Shown here: one piece after another, positions 1-5,002 of the stretch
Layout: every line of letters starts with the position of its first letter
Numbering within the stretch: position 1 is the first letter of the stretch
Source of the DNA: an uncultured Ruminococcus sp.
GTDB taxonomy: Bacteria; Bacillota_A; Clostridia; RUG12999
Direction of reading: 5' to 3'
DNA length: 5,002 bases
NCBI GenBank assembly: GCA_902783995.1
Contig: CACZTG010000104.1
Span: forward strand, 1 to 5,002
Notes under the pieces: generated by a model
The model's database searches: none
The model's input: only the letters and a program-made list of their open reading frames with translations
What the model was told of the DNA's origin: nothing
Position numbers and translations under genes: made by a program

Positions 1-2055
1 ATACGCGGATATAATATATTGCCCGGATTCCTGCGACGGATTTTCAATCATTCCGGCCGGACCTGCCGCAATTACCGTACCGCCGTTAATAAGGAATAAA
101 CCGTCATGGTCAAGCGCGGAGTTAGAATTCATTGTCGGTCCGTCAATCGTTACCGTGCCGCCGTTTATAATAAGTGAGCCGTTTGAATCTATGCCGTCAC
201 CCGAAGCGTTAATATAGATATTTCCGCCGTTTATTGTGATGCTGTGTTCGCCGCTTTCTTCCTGTGACATACCGCCGCGCTTCATCATTCCGCCGTTTTC
301 GCTCTGCGGCATATCGGGAGGCATCATTCTGTTCTCGCCGTTGTTTTCGCCGCCCTGCATATCGGGAGGCATCATTCTGTTCTTGCCGTTGTTTTCGCCT
401 CTTTGCATATCTGCGGGAGACATACTATCCGTATTTTCGCGGTTTTTCGGTCTGCCGCCGCGCTTCATCATTTCGCCGTTCTCGCCCTGCGGCATATCGG
501 GAGGAAGCATGTTCTCCGTATTTATACGGTTTTCGGACCTGCCGCCGCGCTTCATCATTTCGCCGTTCTCGCCCTGCGGCATATCGGGAGGAGTCATATT
601 ATCATTTTTTTCGGGGTTTTTTGCGGAGTTTTGACGGTTTTCATAATTTTGATTATTTTTGCCCATTATGAAATTGCCCGTTCCAAAACCCGGTCTTCCG
701 CCTGTGCCGTTTCCGCCTGCATTTATACCGTCATCACTTGAGCTTATGTTTATATCACCGCCGTTTACAGTCAAAAGCTTCTTGCTTTCAATACCTTCGG
801 TTGATTTTGTGATATTTATTTCGCCGTCATCAATCACAAGGTTTCCGTGCGCGGAAACACCTTTCTTATCGGACGAAACAGTAATTTTTCCGTCTTTAAT
901 ATTCATATCCGAGGCGCTGTGAATCGCGTGGTCGGCGGATTCGATATTTATTTCTCCGCCCGATATTTCAAGAAGCCAATCAGCTTTTATTCCTTTATAT
1001 GATGCGTCCTGTCCGGCTGTGCCGCCTTTTGTTGTAACATTTAGCTTTCCGCCCGAAATATCAACTATTTCATCTGCCGCTATGCCGTCGCCTTCCGCCG
1101 TTATGTCGAGAGTTCCGTCCGAAAGAGAAAACGTGTCGTTTACATTTATGCCGTCCGCTGCCGCCGTAATCTTAATATTTCCGTTTTCAATATCAAGACT
1201 GTCGGAGGCGTGTAAACCCTGTCCCGCGGAAATGATTTCAAGCGTGCCTTTTCCTTTGATTTCAAGGTTGTCTTTTGAAGTTACAGCTCCCTTTTCATCT
1301 TCTGTTACCGCCTTGCTTTCAAGGGTGTTGCTTGTTCCGTCGGATACGGTTATATACGCTTTATCGGCATTTTTAATATATATTGCGGCACCGTTTTTGT
1401 TTGTGAGCGACATTCCCGATAAACGCAGCTTAACCTTTTCATCTGTATCAACAATAATTTGTCCGTTTTCAAGTGTACCTTTAACGGTAAAATCGCCGCC
1501 CTTTGTTATTGTTACAGTGTTTTCCGTAACGCTTATACCCTCGCCCGACACTTTCATCTGTGAAAGATTTACAGTACCTTCGTTATTTTTCCACGTGTCG
1601 TCCGATGCGTCATCACCGTCGGTAATTATAACCTGCTTTTCTTTTTCATTCCAATTTACATCAAGTCCAAGAAGCTCGCTTACGGCTCTTACGGGAATGA
1701 GAGCTCTGCCGTCCGATATTACAGGCGCCGCCGCTGCCGTATAGGTTTCGTCATTTTTTTTCATTTCCGTACTGCCTACTGTCATTTCAATGGTATTTGA
1801 TTTTTTCTTTGCGGTAACGGTTTTGGTGTTTTCATCCCATTTGACCTTTGCGCCGAAAGCTTCAAAAATGCTCCTCATAGGTACCATTACATTGCCGTCG
1901 ATAATTTCGGGTTCGGTATCAAAATCAAGCTTTTGACCGTCGTATATTACAGAGAGAGTTTCGGCGTCCGCCTTTTCGCTTACGCACGCCGGAAGCGTAC
2001 AAAGCGCCGCTGTGAGTGCCGTTAAGATTACAAGTGATATCAGTTTCTTTTTCAT
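1..2055 (-). CDS. Secreted stalk-domain / beta-helix carbohydrate-binding protein (DUF4353, Cthe_2159-like), 3' end cut by window
   Basis: The frame stays open from the ATG at 2055 to the left edge (685 codons, no stop), so the C-terminus is missing. Residues 1-31 look like an export signal: MKKK, a hydrophobic stretch LISLVILTALTAAL, then either ADA|E (29-31, signal peptidase I) or a weaker lipobox-like LPAC ending at Cys24. Residues 34-145 hold two copper-amine-oxidase N-terminal-type stalk repeats, each with a V/I-P-x-R core (VPMRS at 58-62, IPVRA at 120-124) and a following G..V.W motif. From about 165 comes the DUF4353 signature (TITKGGDFTVKGTL, GQIIVD, AIYIKNADK). It is followed by rungs of 22-23 residues with I-x-G-G-x-I-x-I and D-G-I turns, expected to fold as a right-handed beta-helix. 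Residues 446-605 are a repetitive insert, after which helix rungs resume. Cthe_2159 of Clostridium thermocellum is known to bind cellulose and acidic sugars; binding here is inferred. It is the last visible gene of the operon, 23 nt after the DUF4956 gene. The family call is firm, the ligand unknown. Confidence 0.88.
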   Translation of the reverse strand, partial: MKKKLISLVILTALTAALCTLPACVSEKADAETLSVIYDGQKLDFDTEPEIIDGNVMVPMRSIFEAFGAKVKWDENTKTVTAKKKSNTIEMTVGSTEMKKNDETYTAAAAPVISDGRALIPVRAVSELLGLDVNWNEKEKQVIITDGDDASDDTWKNNEGTVNLSQMKVSGEGISVTENTVTITKGGDFTVKGTLENGQIIVDTDEKVKLRLSGMSLTNKNGAAIYIKNADKAYITVSDGTSNTLESKAVTEDEKGAVTSKDNLEIKGKGTLEIISAGQGLHASDSLDIENGNIKITAAADGINVNDTFSLSDGTLDITAEGDGIAADEIVDISGGKLNVTTKGGTAGQDASYKGIKADWLLEISGGEINIESADHAIHSASDMNIKDGKITVSSDKKGVSAHGNLVIDDGEINITKSTEGIESKKLLTVNGGDINISSSDDGINAGGNGTGGRPGFGTGNFIMGKNNQNYENRQNSAKNPEKNDNMTPPDMPQGENGEMMKRGGRSENRINTENMLPPDMPQGENGEMMKRGGRPKNRENTDSMSPADMQRGENNGKNRMMPPDMQGGENNGENRMMPPDMPQSENGGMMKRGGMSQEESGEHSITINGGNIYINASGDGIDSNGSLIINGGTVTIDGPTMNSNSALDHDGLFLINGGTVIAAGPAGMIENPSQESGQYIISAY
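269..592 (-). repeat. In-frame tandem repeats encoding a Met/Pro/Gly/Asn-rich insert
   Basis: Two identical 54-bp blocks lie at 452-505 and 539-592 (period 87 bp, 29 codons), and a third diverged copy at 272-321 has 3 mismatches over 50 bp. Between them, 309-351 and 357-399 form a second repeat with a 48-bp period (16 codons) and one mismatch. Both periods are multiples of three, so copy-number change would keep the frame. On the minus strand the units read PPDMPQGENGEMMKRGG and PPDMQGGENNGENRM, joined by short N/R/E/T linkers. The block sits in the beta-helix gene between two complete helix rungs. It has no spacers of constant length and unique sequence, so it is not a CRISPR array. Confidence 0.93.
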
Positions 2056-2064
2056 AAAAATCAA

Positions 2065-2070
2065 TCCTTT
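2065..2070 (-). promoter_or_regulatory. Ribosome binding site that decides the beta-helix gene start
   Basis: AAAGGA on the minus strand ends 9 nt before the ATG at 2055. A second in-frame ATG at 2073 lies upstream of this site and has only A-rich sequence before it, so 2055 is preferred. The choice changes the protein by six residues (MKGLIF) ahead of the lysine-rich start of the signal sequence. Confidence 0.8.
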
Positions 2071-2078
2071 CATACTTT

Positions 2079-2768
2079 TTATTTGTCTTTTTTGGGGGTA
2101 TCAGAAATTGCAACCGTTAAATTGCCGTTTCTTGTACGGAGTTCATTTAAAAATTCAATGCGGTTTATGTTTCTGTCGGTGTAAATTTCATAACAAAGTT
2201 CAAAAAGCGAGCCGAGGTCTGTGGTTTTAACCTTTGTGAGGCTGTGTTTTACGGTGTATTTTTCAATAATATCCTCAAAAGCGTCATCGGTGTTAAGGTC
2301 TTCGGGGACGGTGATACGGAGCTGCTTGTGGACATATTTCTTTTCAAACATCTGTGTTTTTTCAACTATAAATATTGCTGCGCACAGAAGCGCCACAAAC
2401 AAAAATCCGTAAGCGTAAAGTCCAACGCCGCAGGCAAGCCCTGCCGATATAGCAAAGAATATAAAGCCTATATCCTTCGGGTCGCCCGGCGCGCTCCTGA
2501 AGCGTATTATCGAGAGAGTGCCGGCAAGGCTGAACGCTCTTGCTATGTTGCTGCCGATAAAAATTATTATTACGGAAAGTATTACGGGAAGCATAAGAAG
2601 CGTTACGGCAAAGCCTGACTGATAGGTGTCATCATTTTGTGTGAGTTTATAGGTTGCCGCAATTATTCCGCCGAGAATTGCCGCAAGAGCGATTGTAAGC
2701 AGCGCAAGCTGCGGTGAAATATCTGCCGTTGAGTTGGTAAGTACATTATTAAAAATTTCGTTAATCAT
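2079..2768 (-). CDS. DUF4956 family integral membrane protein
   Basis: The product is 229 residues. Hydrophobic segments at about 20-40, 54-73, 98-114 and 116-136 suggest four membrane passes, followed by a soluble, probably cytosolic, C-terminal part (137-229). Between segments 2 and 3 is the family hallmark, a conserved stretch at 79-101 with the core LSIIRFRSAPGDPKD, which contains R89, R91 and the DPKD turn. I recognise this as DUF4956, whose biochemical role is not established. Members are repeatedly found beside VTC-domain polymerase-like genes and CotH or carbohydrate-binding surface proteins, as here. The gene lies 22 nt after the VTC gene and 23 nt before the beta-helix gene, so co-transcription is very likely. 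The start at 2768 follows an AAAGGA site. An in-frame ATG at 2801 would overlap the upstream stop codon and lacks its own site. A role as membrane partner or channel for the VTC protein is inference. Confidence 0.9.
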   Translation of the reverse strand: MINEIFNNVLTNSTADISPQLALLTIALAAILGGIIAATYKLTQNDDTYQSGFAVTLLMLPVILSVIIIFIGSNIARAFSLAGTLSIIRFRSAPGDPKDIGFIFFAISAGLACGVGLYAYGFLFVALLCAAIFIVEKTQMFEKKYVHKQLRITVPEDLNTDDAFEDIIEKYTVKHSLTKVKTTDLGSLFELCYEIYTDRNINRIEFLNELRTRNGNLTVAISDTPKKDK

Positions 2769-2778
2769 ATTGTTTATT

Positions 2779-2784
2779 TCCTTT
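2779..2784 (-). promoter_or_regulatory. Ribosome binding site of the DUF4956 gene
   Basis: AAAGGA on the minus strand lies 10 nt before the ATG at 2768, inside the 22-nt gap after the VTC stop codon. It fixes the start at 2768 rather than at the upstream in-frame ATG at 2801. Confidence 0.8.
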
Positions 2785-2790
2785 CTGCTT

Positions 2791-3522
2791 TTAAATTGCA
2801 ATATTTTCGGGTTTTTCTGTCAAAAGATTTTTATATTCCGTGCCGTATTTTGAAAAACTGCTTTTTTTAAGTCCAAGCTCCGAGAGCGTTTTCGCAAGCC
2901 ATAGCGGCTTTGCAAGCGCGGTTTTTATTTCCATAAGATATACGCCGTCGGGCAGCAGGTTTTCACCGTAATCACCCATATCGGGGCTTAAATTGTACCT
3001 TCTTGAGCGTATATTCATATCAAATGATATCCGAAGGTCGGGGTTATCGTTTTCAAAATACGCGATTCTGTCGTAGGCGAGATATAACCTTGGTATAACC
3101 TTATAGCGGTTTATGAAAAATTCAAGCTCGTTTAAAACCTGTCTGTTCATATAGGGCTTAAGAGACGGCTTTATACCCGTGCTGACAAACGCAAGAGCGT
3201 CCTCAAGCTTTATTTTTGTGCGTCTTTTGTTTACGATACCGTAAGCTTTTTTCTTGATTTCAAGAAATACCAAATCATCTTTTTTAGGCACTCCGTAAGC
3301 TCTGAGCCGTAGTTTTTCTTTATATTCGGGTTTTGAAAGCGATTTTCTTATCAGGTAGTCACATTCTGTATCAAAATATATGTTTGCTATCATATACGGC
3401 TTATGATTTTTATTGTAAGCGTCAAGCTTCATATGCATATCCATTATATCAAGAGCTTTTTTGAATTGTTCTCCGTTAAGTAAATATTTGTGTTCGTATC
3501 TGTTAAAAACTTCTGTTGCCAT
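2791..3522 (-). CDS. VTC-domain protein (polyphosphate polymerase-like, triphosphate tunnel fold)
   Basis: The product is 243 residues with no signal peptide or membrane segment, so it is probably cytosolic or peripheral. The charged strands typical of a triphosphate-tunnel enzyme appear in order: RYEHKY (8-13), IYFDT (48-52), KEKLRLRAY (68-76), FLEIKKK (86-92), KRRTKI (99-104), PRLYLAYDR (144-152), RISFD (164-168), LMEIK (196-200) and SSFSKYG (221-227). This matches the catalytic VTC domain of yeast Vtc4, which polymerises inorganic polyphosphate from ATP using basic residues lining the tunnel and acidic residues that bind the metal. The key residue classes all appear present, so an active enzyme is plausible. 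Many bacterial homologues are uncharacterised and the true substrate is not shown. The yeast protein carries its membrane domain in the same chain. Here the next gene encodes a separate DUF4956 membrane protein. The gene is first in the operon. The start is the ATG at 3522, 9 nt after AAAGGAG; a TTG at 3531 in the same frame is less likely. Confidence 0.91.
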   Translation of the reverse strand: MATEVFNRYEHKYLLNGEQFKKALDIMDMHMKLDAYNKNHKPYMIANIYFDTECDYLIRKSLSKPEYKEKLRLRAYGVPKKDDLVFLEIKKKAYGIVNKRRTKIKLEDALAFVSTGIKPSLKPYMNRQVLNELEFFINRYKVIPRLYLAYDRIAYFENDNPDLRISFDMNIRSRRYNLSPDMGDYGENLLPDGVYLMEIKTALAKPLWLAKTLSELGLKKSSFSKYGTEYKNLLTEKPENIAI

Positions 3523-3531
3523 TTCTTTCAA

Positions 3532-3538
3532 CTCCTTT
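3532..3538 (-). promoter_or_regulatory. Ribosome binding site of the VTC gene
   Basis: AAAGGAG on the minus strand, 9 nt before the ATG at 3522, is the strongest Shine-Dalgarno match in the window. It lies only 7 nt downstream of the TATAAT box, so the transcript leader would be extremely short if that box is used. Confidence 0.85.
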
Positions 3539-3545
3539 CAGCTCA

Positions 3546-3551
3546 ATTATA
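3546..3551 (-). promoter_or_regulatory. Candidate -10 box of the VTC operon promoter
   Basis: The minus strand has a perfect TATAAT here. With a 17-bp spacer the -35 position falls at 3569-3574, where the hexamer is ATGTTC, a poor match to TTGACA. A good -10 with a weak -35 that lies inside a direct repeat suggests an activator-dependent promoter. The expected transcription start is near 3539, giving a leader of roughly 17 nt. Assignment is by consensus only. Confidence 0.6.
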
Positions 3552-3557
3552 CAGCCG

Positions 3558-3579
3558 AAACATTAAAAGAACATTAAAA
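3558..3579 (-). promoter_or_regulatory. Two adjacent 11-bp direct repeats, candidate response-regulator operator
   Basis: Read on the minus strand, 3579-3569 is TTTTAATGTTC and 3568-3558 is TTTTAATGTTT, so 10 of 11 positions agree with no gap. An 11-bp period puts both copies on the same helix face, the arrangement used by OmpR/PhoB-family regulators (Pho boxes have this spacing). The repeats cover the -35 and spacer region of the candidate promoter, ending 6 bp upstream of the -10 box. The regulator's identity is inference; the link to phosphate control is suggested only by the polyphosphate-type gene downstream. Confidence 0.5.
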
Positions 3580-3584
3580 ATTTT

Positions 3585-3602
3585 AATTTTTTTAAAAAAA
3601 TT
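3585..3602 (-). promoter_or_regulatory. A/T-tract palindrome, UP-element-like
   Basis: This is a perfect 18-bp palindrome of AA, seven T, seven A and TT. Relative to the inferred start at about 3539 it spans roughly -46 to -63, where an UP element contacts the RNA polymerase alpha subunits. The same bases form the U-tract of the pckG terminator, so they may serve two functions. Confidence 0.4.
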
Positions 3603-3631
3603 GACCGCCGACTTTTAAAGTCGGCGGTCAA
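3594..3631 (-). terminator. Rho-independent terminator of pckG
   Basis: A perfect GC-rich inverted repeat (TTGACCGCCGACT paired with AGTCGGCGGTCAA, extendable to 14 bp with a 3-nt loop) occupies 3601-3631. On the minus strand it is followed by seven T at 3600-3594. It begins 14 nt after the pckG stop codon. No T-run follows it in the plus direction, so it is oriented for the carboxykinase transcript and separates it from the VTC operon. Confidence 0.93.
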
Positions 3632-3645
3632 CCATTTAAATAATG

Positions 3646-5002
3646 TTATTTTTTAAGGTTTTCTTCAAGCTTATTAAGCTCATCCTTCATTTCTTTGGGA
3701 AGTCTGTCACCAAACTGCGCGAAATAAGCTTTGATGCCCGTATCGGGGTCCTCTATATCCTCAAGCCACGTTTTATTGTCGATTGTAAGAAGCTCTGCCA
3801 TTGTTTTAGAGTCAATGTCAAGACCTTCAATGTCAATATCTCCTGCGTTCGGAACAAAGCCGATAGGAGTTTCCGTTGCGTCAACTTTGCCTTCACAGCG
3901 GTCGAGAATCCAAAGAAGCACTCTCATATTATCACCAAAACCGGGCCACATAAAGTTACCTTCCTCGTCTTTTCTGAACCAGTTGACGTGGAAAATTTTC
4001 GGAGCTTTATCGCCAAGCTTTTTGCCCATTTCAAGCCAATGACCCCAGTAATCAGCCATATTATAGCCGACAAAAGGCTTCATAGCCATCGGGTCACGGC
4101 GTACAACGCCCACAGCGCCTGCTGCCGCAGCGGTTGTTTCGGAAGCCATTGTTGCGCCGACAAACGTTCCGTGCTGCCAATTTCTCGACTGATATACAAG
4201 CGGAGCGCACTTAGCGCGTCTGCCGCCGAATACGATAGCCGAAATCGGCACGCCCTTCGGATTTTCAAATTCACTTGAAATACAGGGGCAGTTTTTAGCG
4301 GGAGCCGTAAATCTTGAGTTCGGGTGAGCAAGCTTGTTGCCCGCTTCAACATATTCTTTTCCGTTGACCTTTGCGCCCTTCCATTCGGTTGCGTTTTCCG
4401 GCGGGTTTTTATCAAGACCTTCCCACCATACGGTCATATCGTCATTATTAATCGCAACGTTTGTAAAGATAGTGTTTTTCTTTGTTGATTCAAGAGCGTT
4501 AAAGTTTGTTTTTTCGCTTGTGCCGGGAGCAACGCCAAAGAAGCCCGCCTCAGGGTTCATTGCCCAAAGTCTGCCGTCCTCACCGATTCTCAGCCATGCT
4601 ATGTCGTCACCGACTGTCCATACCTTATAGCCCTTGTTTTTAAGATATTCCGGAGGAATAAGCATAGCAAGGTTTGTTTTGCCGCAGGCACTCGGAAAAG
4701 CGGCGCATATATATTTTACTTCGCCGTTAGGATTCTCAACGCCGAGTATGAGCATATGTTCAGCCATCCAGCCTTCTCTTTTGCCCATTGCGCTTGCAAT
4801 ACGGAGCGCAAAGCATTTTTTGCCGAGAAGCACATTACCGCCGTAAGCGGAGTTGATGCTCCAGATTGTGTTATCCTGCGGAAAATGCACAATATATCTT
4901 TCATCGGGGTTTACATCTTTTTTGGAGTGAAGGCATTTAACAAAATCGCCGTCATCGCCAAGCATATCAAGAGCAATATTACCCATTCTTGTCATAATGC
5001 TC
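3646..5002 (-). CDS. pckG: Phosphoenolpyruvate carboxykinase (GTP), N-terminus cut by window
   Basis: This cytosolic enzyme interconverts oxaloacetate + GTP with phosphoenolpyruvate + CO2 + GDP. In fermenting anaerobes it often runs toward oxaloacetate for succinate formation or in a malate shunt. About 451 C-terminal residues are visible. By alignment from memory with the vertebrate enzyme about 180 N-terminal residues lie beyond the edge, and the Met at 4995 is internal, in the conserved SIMTRMG stretch. Counting from it, I see GKKCFALRIAS (58-68, metal-ligand Lys60), the second metal ligand His80 in AEHM, the P-loop FPSACGKTN (100-108) with the reactive Cys104 of GTP-type enzymes, VGDDIAW (128-134, metal Asp131), NPEAGFFGVAPGTS (147-160), HPNSRF (224-229), FGGRR (256-260), the lid segment ASETTAAAA (284-292) and FHVNWFRKD (335-343). 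These identify the GTP class rather than the ATP class (pckA). It ends at TAA 3646-3648, followed by a strong terminator. No catalytic residue in the visible part is missing. Confidence 0.97.
   Translation of the reverse strand, partial: SIMTRMGNIALDMLGDDGDFVKCLHSKKDVNPDERYIVHFPQDNTIWSINSAYGGNVLLGKKCFALRIASAMGKREGWMAEHMLILGVENPNGEVKYICAAFPSACGKTNLAMLIPPEYLKNKGYKVWTVGDDIAWLRIGEDGRLWAMNPEAGFFGVAPGTSEKTNFNALESTKKNTIFTNVAINNDDMTVWWEGLDKNPPENATEWKGAKVNGKEYVEAGNKLAHPNSRFTAPAKNCPCISSEFENPKGVPISAIVFGGRRAKCAPLVYQSRNWQHGTFVGATMASETTAAAAGAVGVVRRDPMAMKPFVGYNMADYWGHWLEMGKKLGDKAPKIFHVNWFRKDEEGNFMWPGFGDNMRVLLWILDRCEGKVDATETPIGFVPNAGDIDIEGLDIDSKTMAELLTIDNKTWLEDIEDPDTGIKAYFAQFGDRLPKEMKDELNKLEENLKK

Noticed and set aside
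269..592. CRISPR-like array of repeats.
   Set aside because: Units are in-frame coding repeats with 87- and 48-bp periods, neighbouring units are nearly contiguous, and there are no unique spacers of uniform length or cas genes.
236..741. Overlapping plus-strand open frames with repetitive Ser/Phe/Pro- and Arg/Ala-rich products.
   Set aside because: They are antisense to the repeat-coding part of the beta-helix gene, whose minus-strand frame is open throughout and has family motifs. Their repetitiveness only mirrors the DNA repeats, and no ribosome binding site or family resemblance is seen.
1019..1744. A 241-codon plus-strand open frame.
   Set aside because: It lies opposite the beta-helix and stalk coding region, has a biased Ser/Pro/Phe composition typical of reverse-strand shadows, and has no recognisable domain.
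2769..2801. Upstream in-frame ATG at 2801 as start of the DUF4956 gene.
   Set aside because: It would overlap the end of the VTC gene and has no ribosome binding site, while the ATG at 2768 follows AAAGGA by 10 nt.
3523..3531. TTG at 3531 as start of the VTC gene.
   Set aside because: It abuts the AAAGGAG site with no spacer; the ATG at 3522 has ideal 9-nt spacing.
3523..3645. Riboswitch or small RNA in the intergenic region.
   Set aside because: The only strong hairpin is the pckG terminator, and the predicted leader of the operon is too short for a structured element.
3643..4278. A 211-codon plus-strand open frame.
   Set aside because: It is antisense to pckG, crosses highly conserved carboxykinase motifs and has no family resemblance of its own.

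Overview
The window looks like chromosome from a Gram-positive, anaerobic member of the Clostridia (an Oscillospiraceae/Ruminococcus- or Eubacterium-like gut or rumen lineage is my guess). The evidence is indirect: strong AAAGGAG-type ribosome binding sites, AT-rich intergenic DNA, a secreted protein with copper-amine-oxidase-type stalk repeats joined to a Cthe_2159-like beta-helix, and a VTC-domain/DUF4956 gene pair of the kind common in Clostridia. No phylogenetic marker is present, so the taxon is inference. All real genes lie on the minus strand, so transcription runs from the right edge to the left.

Right part (5002 down to 3646): the C-terminal three quarters of a GTP-dependent phosphoenolpyruvate carboxykinase (pckG), cut by the window edge. 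It ends in a strong intrinsic terminator (3594-3631), so it is a separate transcription unit.

Intergenic region (3523-3645): the pckG terminator, an 18-bp A/T palindrome, two adjacent 11-bp direct repeats, a perfect TATAAT -10 box and an AAAGGAG ribosome binding site. Together these form a compact promoter for the downstream operon.

Left part (3522 down to 1): a three-gene operon with gaps of 22 and 23 nt. Its order is (i) a VTC-domain (polyphosphate polymerase-like) protein, (ii) a DUF4956 membrane protein with about four transmembrane segments, and (iii) a large exported protein with a stalk domain and a right-handed beta-helix of the DUF4353/Cthe_2159 carbohydrate-binding type. The third protein is interrupted by a Met/Pro/Gly/Asn-rich repetitive insert and runs off the left edge. 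A plausible but unproven reading is that a cytosolic triphosphate-tunnel polymerase works with a membrane partner at the envelope, and that the beta-helix protein is the surface component of the same system.

The candidate for an under-described system is this operon, together with its 11-bp direct-repeat operator. The reading-frame claims rest on translating the minus strand by eye across the whole left gene (no in-frame stop from 2055 to 1). Family names come from recognised motifs, not from a database search.
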